Shown: positions 27,452 through 36,124 of the stretch, piece after piece
How positions within the stretch are numbered: position 1 is the first letter of the stretch
How the letters are laid out: each line of letters begins with the position of its first letter
From: CAVQEG01 sp963711465
GTDB lineage: Bacteria > Bacteroidota > Ignavibacteria > OLB7
Assembly (NCBI GenBank): GCA_963711465.1
Contig: CAVQEG010000001.1
Span: 310,001-374,000, forward strand
DNA: 64,000 nt
Direction of reading: 5' to 3'
Program-made: the position numbers and the translations under genes
The notes under the pieces: generated by a model
What the model was told of the DNA's origin: nothing
The model's input: the letters and a program-made list of their open reading frames with translations, nothing else
The model's database searches: none

Positions 27452-27688
27452 ATGAACTCACGAATCACACTCACCGCACTCGCCCTCGTAATGGCGACCG
27501 GTGCTCAGAACCACTGCCTCGCCCAGCGCAACGACTCAACTCGCCAGCGCGACATCGTCGTTGGCTCCGCACGGGCGCATTCGTCGCAGCTCAGTGCTGA
27601 CGTTCCGTCGATCGCGAACAACCGTGCAGCGGTGTTCATCGAGAACCGCGGTCAGGGGGGCTCGTCTGTTCGGTTCCCTTCTGCGTGA
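27452..27688 (+). pseudogene. Secreted leader gene copy 1, frameshifted
   Basis: It starts MNSRITLTALALVMATG and has a clear signal peptide with cleavage expected after NHCLA. It then reaches IANNRAAVFIENRGQ, a motif opening DUF7948-type domains of secreted Bacteroidota proteins. One extra base (TTCCCTTCTG versus TTCCTGCTG in the intact copy at 46986) throws it into a TGA at 27686. The broken domain continues in another frame to ~27850, where it joins Rhs copy 3 at the codons for VLNRLL. The same lesion and join occur at 46319-46730. Confidence 0.75.
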
Positions 27689-27844
27689 GGCTGGGTTGAA
27701 CACCTGGATCACGCGCGAGGGGGTCGTGTACGAGTATTTCACCGCTCGTTGTAGTGTCGACACCGGGATGGCTCGGGGAAGGGGTGGTCGGCACCGGAAT
27801 CCTTCGACGCAGGTGCGAACGAGTCAGATGGTTGATGGTACGAC

Positions 27845-29785
27845 GTGTTGAACCGGCTGCTCACCGCGGACTTCAAGAGCTACAGTGGCGGGGCATGGAT
27901 CGATCCCGGGGCGATGTACAACGCGTCGTATTCGTACGATCCGAACGGGAACATTCGCACGCTGACGCGCGATGGATCGCAGTCGAATCGGGGTCCGGTG
28001 GACAACCTCACGTACGAGTACGAGTCGCAGCCGGTCACAGGTGAGGAAAGCAACCGACTGCAGCATCTGGTCGAAACCGCCCCGTCGCCGTCACCGGTCG
28101 CAGGCGATCTCGAAGCGCAGCCAATCCAGCAGAACTACTCCTACGACGAGATCGGGGAGCTGACCGGTGATCACTCCGAGAACATTTCGAGCATCTCGTG
28201 GACGACCTACGGCAAGGTGGCATCGGTGTCGAAGCTGAACCAGACCATCGAGTTCCTGTACGACGCGCAGGGAAACCGCGTTCGGAAACGCGTCTACGAT
28301 CCGGCGAATCCGACCGACATGGCGGAGACATACTACGTCTACGAGGCAGGCGGCAAGGTGGTGGCGATCTACGAGAACTGTGTGGAGCCGGCGCCGCCGG
28401 GAGAAGAGCCGGACTCTGATGATGATGGCGTACCCGACGCCTGCGATCCCGATCCGAACAACGGCGAAGTTCCTCCACCGGGCGGCGACAGCGATGGCGA
28501 CGGCATTCCGGATGAATTCGATCCGTGCCCATGCACAGCGGGACCAGTGGGAGATCAGGATTCCGACGGCATCCCGGACGCAACTGATCCGAATCCCTGC
28601 GAGCCGAGCTGCGCCGAGCCGTACAACCTCGTCGAATGGGTGATCTACGGCAACGCGGCACAGGGGCGCATTGCGGAAGGCAAGCCCTCGAACGTCAGCC
28701 GACCTGCGTCAGAAGGAACACCGATCACGCAACCTGACGAGACGTTCACGCGAATCCTCGACGAGAAGTACTACGAGCTGAAGGATCACCTTGGCAACGC
28801 CCGCGTGGTGGTCTCGGATATGAAGCAGCCGACGACCGAATCCGGGTTGGCGCCGTTTTCGGCGGTGCTGAGTTCGTATGCGAACTACTACCCGTATGGC
28901 ATGATGCAGCCGGATCGGAGTTGGCAGGGTGGGGGGTGGCGGTATGGGTATCAGGGTCAGGAACAGGACAATGCGATATCGGGATTAGGCAACCTTATAT
29001 CATTTCGATACCGTGCTGACGATTCGCGAATAGGTCGATTCTGGTCCATCGATCCACTCAGTGACAAATATCCGTGGAATAGTCCGTTTGCCTTCAGCGA
29101 GAACCGTACGATCGATGGGATTGAACTTGAGGGTCTGGAAGTGGTTCTGCTGGGGGTCAACAACGCGGCAGCCATCGGACTCGGGGGACAAGGAGAGGCA
29201 GGCATAGTATTCGGGCCCGACGGCGTATTTGGCTACGGTGCGGCTGCCATAGGATTCGAGACCAACGTGTCGGCTTCCGCGCAACTTTCGGTTACTGTGT
29301 TCCCCGACATGCCATCGGTCCTTTGCGCTCAAGGATCGGGTACGAACGTTGGCGCGACCTTCGGCGAAATAACCGTTGTTTCTGTGAGTCGTGTGTCGTC
29401 TAATGGGTGGGTCGGCGTCAATTTGTCCCTCGGCATTGGCGGCGGGTTTCTTCCGGAGTCCGTGGGTGGATACATTGGCTTCACATGGTTAACGCCATTG
29501 TCCAAATCAGCAAAGGACGCAGTATGCATCCAGTTGCAGCAAGCCAAGGCCACAATCGATGATCACATTGGCGACAACAATCACCAAATTCACCTCCTGA
29601 GGGTTGAGAATGCATCAATTGAACATGCTCTCGCGCGCCACAACCAGTTGGACGCTTACACGGAAATTCAATTGAAAGATCGGCTTGATGAGAACCGTAA
29701 AACGATTCAGGACCAGCAAGGTCAAAACGAAGGACTCAAAACGGTCAGCGATACTCTCGGCAAGCAAATTGGGAGGTTGCAATGA
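27845..29785 (+). CDS. Rhs core copy 3 with toxin tip CT3
   Basis: 646 residues, uninterrupted from a GTG inside the core (VLNRLLTADFKSYSGG). The thrombospondin-3-like spacer is variant A, as in copy 1. The core ends with FWSIDPLSDKYPWNSPFAFSEN and ELEGLE at ~29140. CT3 has a Gly-rich beta-like part (AAAIGLGGQGEAGIVFGPDGVFGYG, VGVNLSLGIGGGF) followed by a long charged coiled coil (HQIHLLRVENASIEHALARHNQ, LKDRLDENRKTIQDQQGQ). No family is recognised. The 5' side is joined to the broken leader, so the protein as encoded has no secretion signal. Its stop overlaps the immunity start (ATGA). Confidence 0.85.
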   Translation: MLNRLLTADFKSYSGGAWIDPGAMYNASYSYDPNGNIRTLTRDGSQSNRGPVDNLTYEYESQPVTGEESNRLQHLVETAPSPSPVAGDLEAQPIQQNYSYDEIGELTGDHSENISSISWTTYGKVASVSKLNQTIEFLYDAQGNRVRKRVYDPANPTDMAETYYVYEAGGKVVAIYENCVEPAPPGEEPDSDDDGVPDACDPDPNNGEVPPPGGDSDGDGIPDEFDPCPCTAGPVGDQDSDGIPDATDPNPCEPSCAEPYNLVEWVIYGNAAQGRIAEGKPSNVSRPASEGTPITQPDETFTRILDEKYYELKDHLGNARVVVSDMKQPTTESGLAPFSAVLSSYANYYPYGMMQPDRSWQGGGWRYGYQGQEQDNAISGLGNLISFRYRADDSRIGRFWSIDPLSDKYPWNSPFAFSENRTIDGIELEGLEVVLLGVNNAAAIGLGGQGEAGIVFGPDGVFGYGAAAIGFETNVSASAQLSVTVFPDMPSVLCAQGSGTNVGATFGEITVVSVSRVSSNGWVGVNLSLGIGGGFLPESVGGYIGFTWLTPLSKSAKDAVCIQLQQAKATIDDHIGDNNHQIHLLRVENASIEHALARHNQLDAYTEIQLKDRLDENRKTIQDQQGQNEGLKTVSDTLGKQIGRLQ

Positions 29786-30195
29786 GGAACGAGAGTCACC
29801 TTCGTCGCTATGTCGCGTACTTCAGCGCCGTGTGCGGTTGCTCCACAGTCGTGGCTGTGCTTTGGAAGCCGAGCGTAGCGTTGCTTATTTATATTACTCT
29901 GACCGGCGTTGCCTTTTCAATCCGCGCCAACCATTGTTGGCTCTTAGCATCCAAATTTCTCAGGGAACACGATCCAGAGCTCTATAGGCGCAATCGCCTC
30001 TTTGCTACGTTGGAACCAAACGAGATGCTGCAGCCATTCGCGGCTTGGGATCGCCACATTATTGCAATCATGAAGGAACACGATGTATCATCCTTTTTCG
30101 AGACTCGAATTGCTTGGTATCTCGCTATTGTATCCTTTGGCATCTTTTTCGTCGGGATCGTGTTTTATGGGATGCGTATTGCCCATGTCATATAG
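29782..30195 (+). CDS. Predicted membrane immunity protein for tip CT3
   Basis: A 137-residue protein whose ATG overlaps the CT3 stop codon (ATGA), so the pair is translationally coupled. It has hydrophobic segments near the N-terminus (VAYFSAVCGCSTVVAVLW, VALLIYITLTGVAFSI) and at the C-terminus (WYLAIVSFGIFFVGIVFYGM) with a charged cytosolic or periplasmic middle. No family is recognised. The arrangement and size fit an immunity protein that blocks its toxin at the inner membrane. GC content is clearly lower than in the Rhs core. Confidence 0.75.
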   Translation: MRNESHLRRYVAYFSAVCGCSTVVAVLWKPSVALLIYITLTGVAFSIRANHCWLLASKFLREHDPELYRRNRLFATLEPNEMLQPFAAWDRHIIAIMKEHDVSSFFETRIAWYLAIVSFGIFFVGIVFYGMRIAHVI

Positions 30196-30288
30196 GCTTC
30201 TACGTAGCCAATCGGAGATGTTCCGTCATGTGATCCCGGGACCGACGGCGTCGGCAATCGACCCAACACGGCAGGTGACGCGTTCGGC

Positions 30289-32673
30289 ATGATGCTCACG
30301 TACAATCACAACGACTTCGTCAACACGATATCGGAATTCGATCCGACGTCGGGCGTTGCTTCGAGCTATCACCTGCAGCCGACGAAGGACCTGTACAACG
30401 GGAACATCGCGGCGTGGACGTCGTTTATCCAGCCGTCGCCCCCGGCAATCCCGCCGACGCTGCCCCCGGCACTGGAGAACCTGACCGGCTACACGTACGA
30501 GTACGACGTGCTGAACCGGTTGCTCCAGGCGGACTTCAGGAGCTACAGTGGCGGGGCATGGATCGATCCCGGGGCGATGTACAACTCGTCATATTCGTAC
30601 GATCCGAACGGGAACATCCGGACGCTGACGCGCGATGGATCGCAGTCGAATCCGGGTCCGATGGACAACCTGACCTACGAGTACGAGCAACAGCCTGTGA
30701 CGGGTGAGGAAAGCAACCGACTGCAGCATCTCGTTGAGAGTGCACCGTCGCCATCGCCAATCATCGGCGACCTCGAAGCGCAGCCGATCCAGCAGAACTA
30801 CTCCTACGACGAGATCGGGGAGCTGACCAGTGATCACTCCGAGAACATTTCGAGCATCTCATGGACGACGTTTGGCAAGGTGGCATCGGTGTCGAAGCTG
30901 AACCAGACCATCGAGTTCCTGTACGACGCGCAGGGAAACCGAGTGCGCAAGCGGGTCTACGATCCGGCGAATCCGACCGACATGGCTGAGACCTTCTACG
31001 TCTACGAGGCAGGCGGCAAGGTGGTGGCGATCTACGAGAACTGTGTGGAGCCGGAGCCGACGCCGCGTCCGGATTCTGATGGAGATGGCTTCACCGACGA
31101 TGTGGACAACTGTCCATGCGTGTACAACCCCGACCAGCTGGATTCCGACGGTGACGGCGTTGGGGATGCGTGCGACCAGTTCCCGGGCGCACCCGATCCA
31201 CCGCCCGATTGTGATGGCGACGGCATTCCGAACAGCGAGGATCTTTGCCCAACGGTGGCGCAGGCGGCACCGGACGACCAGGACGGCGATGGATTTCCGG
31301 ACGAAGTGGATCAATGCCCGTGCGTGGCGAGCGAGACGATCGACTGCAGCTGCGTCGAGCCATACAACCTCGTCGAATGGGTGATCTACGGCAACGCCGC
31401 ACAGGGACGAATCGCCGAAGGGAAGCCCTCGAACATCAGCCGACCTGCGTCAACGGGCACGCCGATTACCGAACCCGAGGAGACATTCACGCGAATCCTC
31501 GACGAGAAGTACTACGAGCTGAAGGATCATCTTGGCAACGCCCGCGTGGTGGTCTCGGACATGAAGCAGCCGACGACCGAATCCGGGTTGGCGCCGTTCG
31601 CCGCGGTGCTGAGTTCGTATGCGAACTACTACCCGTATGGCATGATGCAGCCGGATCGGAGTTGGCGGGGTGGGGAGTGGCGGTATGGGTTCAATGGGCA
31701 AGAAGCGGTAGATGAGATCAACCATGGTCACAGCTACGCCAGCTTCTGGGAGTACGATGGCCGATCAGCGACTCGGTGGATGACCGATCCCATTGGTCGG
31801 AACGCTTACAGTCCATATTCCACACTGGGTGACTCGCCGATTTGGATGACTGACCCGAACGGCGACGACTGGTACGAAAACAACAACTACGACTCAACTG
31901 ATGCCGCGAGCAGCCAATACCAATGGTTCGAAGGCAGCGACGATCACAATGGCTACACTCATTTGGGCGAATATCTGATTGTGGATCACCAAACCGAAGA
32001 CGCTCTTGACGTCTACGATCAGAAGATTCTCCTCATGTCAATCAACCTGCAGTCGGATCTCGGAGCGAAGTACCGGATGCTTCTTGCCGAAGGGGGTCCC
32101 GTGCGAAAGGACGAGTACGGTATCAAAAAAGATGGACGAGGAGTCGATCTCGCAGGTGGCGGTCACAGAGAATCGCTGTACGGGTTACTCATTATCTCGG
32201 CAGTGATCGACAACCGAATGCGTGTCGCCTCGATTGCAGGCAATCAGCAGACGCTCCGAAATGCGTTTGGAGACGGTCGTACGTATGAATCGATGTTCTT
32301 GTATTCACAGTTCAACGGAGTTCGTTCCGCCGCGTACACGAATTTTTGGAGATGGCGAGATGAACTTGTGACAGCTCGGCGGACCCGGAGCGACATTTTT
32401 GCATTCCTTGGCGACGCGGCGAAAGCGCTTGACGCGCCCGCAATCAGGCTGAAGGCGACCTATTCTGTGGGGTACAATGGTTACTACTTCCTTGCGTACG
32501 CTCATAACAACGCGAGTAACCTCCTGTTCAACGAGGTGTCGCTGGAGTTCGACGTGAGCAAGACACTCCTCCAGCAAGTCGTGGGACGTATTGATGCGGA
32601 CCTTCAAATGTTCCCCGCAAACTGGTGGTTCCTCCTTCCGCCTGCGATCGTCGGAAATCGAGCCTGTCCATGA
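30289..32673 (+). CDS. Rhs core copy 4 with toxin tip CT4
   Basis: 794 residues, uninterrupted. It starts in the core block MMLTYNHNDFVNTISEFDPTSG; homologous sequence begins slightly upstream in the DPGTDGVGNRP segment without a start codon in frame. The spacer is variant B. The core ends with SPIWMTDPNG at ~31863. CT4 (~270 residues) contains WFEGSDDHNGYTHLGEYLIVD, a central GGHRESLYGLLIISAVIDNRM and a final DADLQMFPANWWFLLPP. I recognise no toxin family. Its stop overlaps the immunity start (ATGA at 32670). Remnants of a related toxin end are found at 26687-26760. Confidence 0.87.
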   Translation: MMLTYNHNDFVNTISEFDPTSGVASSYHLQPTKDLYNGNIAAWTSFIQPSPPAIPPTLPPALENLTGYTYEYDVLNRLLQADFRSYSGGAWIDPGAMYNSSYSYDPNGNIRTLTRDGSQSNPGPMDNLTYEYEQQPVTGEESNRLQHLVESAPSPSPIIGDLEAQPIQQNYSYDEIGELTSDHSENISSISWTTFGKVASVSKLNQTIEFLYDAQGNRVRKRVYDPANPTDMAETFYVYEAGGKVVAIYENCVEPEPTPRPDSDGDGFTDDVDNCPCVYNPDQLDSDGDGVGDACDQFPGAPDPPPDCDGDGIPNSEDLCPTVAQAAPDDQDGDGFPDEVDQCPCVASETIDCSCVEPYNLVEWVIYGNAAQGRIAEGKPSNISRPASTGTPITEPEETFTRILDEKYYELKDHLGNARVVVSDMKQPTTESGLAPFAAVLSSYANYYPYGMMQPDRSWRGGEWRYGFNGQEAVDEINHGHSYASFWEYDGRSATRWMTDPIGRNAYSPYSTLGDSPIWMTDPNGDDWYENNNYDSTDAASSQYQWFEGSDDHNGYTHLGEYLIVDHQTEDALDVYDQKILLMSINLQSDLGAKYRMLLAEGGPVRKDEYGIKKDGRGVDLAGGGHRESLYGLLIISAVIDNRMRVASIAGNQQTLRNAFGDGRTYESMFLYSQFNGVRSAAYTNFWRWRDELVTARRTRSDIFAFLGDAAKALDAPAIRLKATYSVGYNGYYFLAYAHNNASNLLFNEVSLEFDVSKTLLQQVVGRIDADLQMFPANWWFLLPPAIVGNRACP

Positions 32674-33179
32674 CACGCCGACCAATCGATCTGATTTTGT
32701 TCGGGTTCTTGATTTCTTGGATGGCTTCTTGTCAGAAGACTGTCAGAGAAGTTCCAGTGACCTGCGGGGCGTGGGAAACTCTGCCCGCGCGATCATTTCG
32801 CAGCTACGTTGACATTCGTGATGGAGCCGCTTGGTTGGCGGGATGCATCGTTCTTTTGCCAGGTCAGTTTGTTTGCGTCTACTCGGTTCGCCCTGATTTA
32901 ACAATCGCTGTGCTTGGGGACGACTCGTCGTTGGGGGTCTATGGTCGAATGTACGATGAAATTATCGCCATCGACAACGGAGTTGGGACATCTACTGGGT
33001 TTCCGCAAAGTGGCAACTATCGCGTGGTCCAAATCGATGGAACTACTTATGTGTTTCTAACATATTGGTATCGGGGTTCGCGTGACGTAATATTGGAATA
33101 TGGTAACGGACAGTTTCGACTGCTAACTGATCAGCCTGCGGACGAAGGGATGGGCGCAGACACAACGGGCATCCATTAG
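32670..33179 (+). CDS. Putative lipoprotein immunity protein for tip CT4
   Basis: A ~169-residue protein starting in the ATGA overlap with CT4. The N-terminus (MTRRPIDLILFGFLISWMASC) is a lipoprotein signal with the lipid-accepting Cys around residue 21. The remainder is beta-rich (IVLLPGQFVCVYSV, YVFLTYWYRGSRDVILEYG) and has no recognised domain. The paralogue at 26787 is an orphan. An IS5-like element is inserted exactly at its stop: TTAG is duplicated and the TAG is retained. Confidence 0.78.
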   Translation: MTRRPIDLILFGFLISWMASCQKTVREVPVTCGAWETLPARSFRSYVDIRDGAAWLAGCIVLLPGQFVCVYSVRPDLTIAVLGDDSSLGVYGRMYDEIIAIDNGVGTSTGFPQSGNYRVVQIDGTTYVFLTYWYRGSRDVILEYGNGQFRLLTDQPADEGMGADTTGIH

Positions 33180-34497
33180 CAGGCCGCTAAAAATCCCCGT
33201 TTCGGCAGCCGATCGCCGCCTCGGGCGGTGAAAAGATCGGCAGGCAATTGGATCGTGATGGGGGAATTTCGAGGATCGATAGATGGCCATTGAACGTAGC
33301 CTGTGTAATCGGCCGGCGTCCCATGTATTTATCGCCGCATTTCCGGTACGACCGATCTGTCGCAGTCAGTTATCCTACCGTGGTCTCATGCCGGAGCCGG
33401 CAGCGCACGAACGATTCTGACTATATTATATGCAGTCATCGCCAGGCAGAATGTCGGTCCGTTCCGCGCCGCTCCCCGCATCATGAACTGTCGCAATCTC
33501 CCCGCCGCCTTCACCCAACCGAACGCCTGTTCGATCAACTTGCGCTTCCGACTGCTCACCTGATATCCCGGGTGACGCGTCGTTCGTCGATCCAATACCG
33601 ACCGCCGACCATCGTTCCGCTGGGCAATGTGAGGAGTAACATTCAGCTCCCGACACCTCGTATGAAAGTCGTTGACATCGTACCCCTTGTCTCCTCCCAC
33701 CGTTACGCGGTGCTGTCCCGGCAGTCGGTCGAGCATCCGCAATGCCGCCTCGCGTTCCTGCGTTGCCTCGGCCACGGTCAGCTCAACGTCAACGATCAGC
33801 CCGTTGCGGTTCTCCATCAGGATATGTCCCATGAAGCACAGCTCCGCGGCGGTCCCAGCGGACTTCCGATACAGGCGCGCCTCCGGATCAGTCGTTGACG
33901 CGTGCGTGTGATTGCTCCGCTTTTCACCGTGGAAGTTCTCACCGTCGGAGTCATCATTCTCATCCCGCTCCTTCGGACGGAAGCTCTTCTGCGAGGCCCA
34001 CGCCTTGATCAGTGTCCCATCGACTGAGAAGTGATCGGTCGACAGCAGATCGGCCCTGGCAGCTTCACCCAAAATGCCGTCAAAGAACAGCTGCATGCCT
34101 TCAGCCGAAAACAGCCGCTGGCGGTTTGTCGAAAAAGACTCCGGAGTCCAGACCGGCTCATCAAGTCCGATTCCGACGAACCACCGGAACAGCATGTTGA
34201 AATTCAGCTGCTCCATCAGCTGAATCTCGCTTCGAATACCGTAGAGCCGCTGCAGCAGGAGTGCCTTAATCAGGAACTCAGGCGGGATCGACGGGCGACC
34301 GACGGCCGAGTATTGACCGTCGAGCCAGTGCGACATCTCCCCGAGCACCGAATCCGCGAGCTTGCGAATCGGGCGAAGCTCATGATCTTCCGGGATGCGC
34401 TCCTCGAGCGGAACGTAACTGTACAGGTATTCCTGATGGCGAAGTTTTCCTCTCATGCCACAACTTACCGATTCGTGCCGGGTTTTTTAGCAGCCTG
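33180..34497 (-). mobile_element. Complete IS5-family-like insertion sequence with TTAG target duplication
   Basis: The ends are CAGGCCGCTAAAAATCCCCG (left) and, read inward on the other strand, CAGGCTGCTAAAAAACCCGG (right). The 4-bp duplication TTAG flanks it at 33176-33179 and 34498-34501. The uninterrupted parallel sequence at 27290-27310 (CATCCATTAGGTCTGGTGG) shows the empty site. Total 1318 bp with one transposase gene. The region 33180-33385 is the non-coding end. Confidence 0.88.
33386..34456 (-). CDS. IS5-family-like DDE transposase
   Basis: A 356-residue transposase. The start MRGKLRHQEYLYSYVPLEERIP and RPSIPPEFLIKALLLQRLYGIRSE match the N-terminal DUF772-type domain. Catalytic residues are suggested by FSVDGTLIKAWAS (first Asp), VGGDKGYD (second Asp) and the C-terminal RKLIEQAFGWVK (Glu). 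The signature FHGEKRSNHTHASTTDPEARLYRKS is typical of this IS group. The coding frame is intact and both IS ends are present, so it may be active. Whether it is filed under IS5 or IS1182 would need a database comparison. Confidence 0.9.
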   Translation of the reverse strand: MRGKLRHQEYLYSYVPLEERIPEDHELRPIRKLADSVLGEMSHWLDGQYSAVGRPSIPPEFLIKALLLQRLYGIRSEIQLMEQLNFNMLFRWFVGIGLDEPVWTPESFSTNRQRLFSAEGMQLFFDGILGEAARADLLSTDHFSVDGTLIKAWASQKSFRPKERDENDDSDGENFHGEKRSNHTHASTTDPEARLYRKSAGTAAELCFMGHILMENRNGLIVDVELTVAEATQEREAALRMLDRLPGQHRVTVGGDKGYDVNDFHTRCRELNVTPHIAQRNDGRRSVLDRRTTRHPGYQVSSRKRKLIEQAFGWVKAAGRLRQFMMRGAARNGPTFCLAMTAYNIVRIVRALPAPA

Positions 34498-34656
34498 TTA
34501 GGTCTGGTGGACTCGTCGTACAACAATGCCGAGGGGTCGAAGAGCATACCAATGCGGTCGGAATTGCGACGCGAACGTGATGTTATGATCCCTGCGCCTT
34601 GGCGTGGGGACGAACGCTTGTCATCACATTCCGCATTTTGTCAACTCTCAACAACC
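34498..34656 (+). other. Intergenic segment upstream of a leader copy, split by two insertions
   Basis: This is a close copy of 27293-27451, the region between an immunity gene and a leader gene (CATACCAATGCGGTCGGAAT, TTGTCATCACATTCCGC). The IS5-like element lies on its left and the ISL3 element on its right, after CTCAACAACC. No gene is seen; it probably carries the leader promoter. Confidence 0.6.
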
Positions 34657-35960
34657 GGGTCATCACCGCATCGTGTGGGTGAATTAGGCCAATTGATTTG
34701 TCGGATGCAGGTCGAGACCACCGCAATGGAACATAATTGCGGTTCGGAACCGCTGACGATTTCTGAACCCGCAGGCGTTTCGTTTGACTTTCTGTATTCG
34801 GCTGTTGGCGCTCTCTGCGTGAGCATTGGTGCGCTTGTGCACGACGGCATTGATCACGCCCCAGAGATGGCGCTTGATGGTCTTGACTGCAGCTCGCACC
34901 GGCTCGAGTCGTGATCGCTCGCCCCAAGCGATGAGCGACTTCCATTGCTTCAGAGCCCATGTCCTGCTGGTGTAGTGCCACAGCTGCATTGCATGCTCCT
35001 TGATCGTCCAAGCTTTGGCGGTGCGAAGCGAGGACTCGCGCAGCGCTTCAAAGCGTTTCCACGCCTCACGATCCATTGTCTCCGGGTTGCGGAGCCAGTC
35101 GTACTTCGTCTTCGTCAGCCGCGTATCTCCCTGCGCCAGCAGCTCGCGATGCTCCTGTCGGCGCACCTTGTCGACGGCGTCGCCGAGATACTTCGCGACG
35201 TGGAACTTGTCGAAGCAGATCTTCTCGTGCGCGTCGGGAACATACTTGAGCACGACGCTGATATACGCCTTGTGCATGTCCATCGAGATCGTCTCGATCC
35301 GCTCTGCGGCGCCCTCGGGAAGGGATTTGAAGAAGCCCTCAAGACTCTCCTTGCTCCGACCATCGGCGACGTAGATCACGTTGCCCGTCTCCTGATCGGT
35401 GACGGTGGTGACGTACTCGTGGCGGCGCTGGAAAGAGGTCTCGTCAATGCTGATATGCCGCGGCATGCATTGCTCGCGACGCTGGAGACCACGTTCGACG
35501 GCTCGCTGCATGATGCGGTCGACGGTCGACCATCCGATCCGTAGCTGTCGAGCAGCTTCGGCAAACGTCGTGGCGCCCACCCAGGTAATCACCAGCGACT
35601 CGAACAGCGAGGTGAAGTGGCTGCCCGGCTCAGCCCAGGGCACGTCGATCTGGTGCACGCCGTGCTCACGGCAATCCGCACGCGGGATGCTCGCGGTGAC
35701 GATGGTCTTAAACTCCATGGTATCGAGGTGGCGCCACGACCGCTTCTGATGATCATATCGACTACAGCCGGCGCCACACTCGGGGCAGGGAACGGTCGTC
35801 GAGCTGTCGTAGGCGACCTCGACCGTCACAATTCGCTCTGAGCGGTCAACGGTAACACCGGAGACCCTCCACGGCTCGGAGATGCCGAGCAAACGGGAAA
35901 ACACGTCGGTATCGTACATCCCGGAATCTAGCCATTACCCACACAAAGCGGTGATGCGCC
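34657..35960 (-). mobile_element. Complete ISL3-family insertion sequence with 8-bp target duplication
   Basis: The left end GGGTCATCACCGCATCGTGTGGGT and right end (inward) GGCGCATCACCGCTTTGTGTGG are imperfect inverted repeats. The 8-bp duplication CAACAACC flanks it (34649-34656 and 35961-35968), as expected for ISL3. The length is 1304 bp. It separates a leader gene from its upstream region; the empty site is visible at 27441-27455. Confidence 0.92.
34684..35919 (-). CDS. ISL3-family transposase
   Basis: A 411-residue transposase, intact. The N-terminal zinc-finger-like part has CPECGAGC and a second cysteine region, then the family block HISIDETSFQRRHEYVTTVTD (first catalytic Asp), ETISMDMHKAYISVV (second Asp), and KICFDKFHVAKYLGDAVDKVRRQEHREL. 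The final catalytic region is NAHAESANSRIQKVKRNACGFRN. All are diagnostic for ISL3. Full-length coding sequence plus both ends suggest a recent insertion. Confidence 0.96.
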   Translation of the reverse strand: MYDTDVFSRLLGISEPWRVSGVTVDRSERIVTVEVAYDSSTTVPCPECGAGCSRYDHQKRSWRHLDTMEFKTIVTASIPRADCREHGVHQIDVPWAEPGSHFTSLFESLVITWVGATTFAEAARQLRIGWSTVDRIMQRAVERGLQRREQCMPRHISIDETSFQRRHEYVTTVTDQETGNVIYVADGRSKESLEGFFKSLPEGAAERIETISMDMHKAYISVVLKYVPDAHEKICFDKFHVAKYLGDAVDKVRRQEHRELLAQGDTRLTKTKYDWLRNPETMDREAWKRFEALRESSLRTAKAWTIKEHAMQLWHYTSRTWALKQWKSLIAWGERSRLEPVRAAVKTIKRHLWGVINAVVHKRTNAHAESANSRIQKVKRNACGFRNRQRFRTAIMFHCGGLDLHPTNQLA

Positions 35961-35968
35961 CAACAACC

Positions 35969-36124
35969 ATGAACTCACGAATCACACTCACGGCACTCGC
36001 CCTCGTAATGGCGACCGGTGCTCAGAATCACTGCCTCGCCCAGCGCAACGACTCGACTCGCCAGCGCGACATCGTCGTTGGTTCCGCCCGTCGCCGAACG
36101 GCGCGGGCAACTTGGAGAACCTGA
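35969..36124 (+). pseudogene. Secreted leader gene copy 2, truncated
   Basis: The first ~45 codons repeat the leader signal peptide (MNSRITLTALALVMATG, QRNDSTRQRDIVVGSA). The sequence then switches to Rhs core (ENLTGYTYEY) out of frame, reaching TGA at 36124. An ISL3 element sits directly upstream. Confidence 0.72.
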
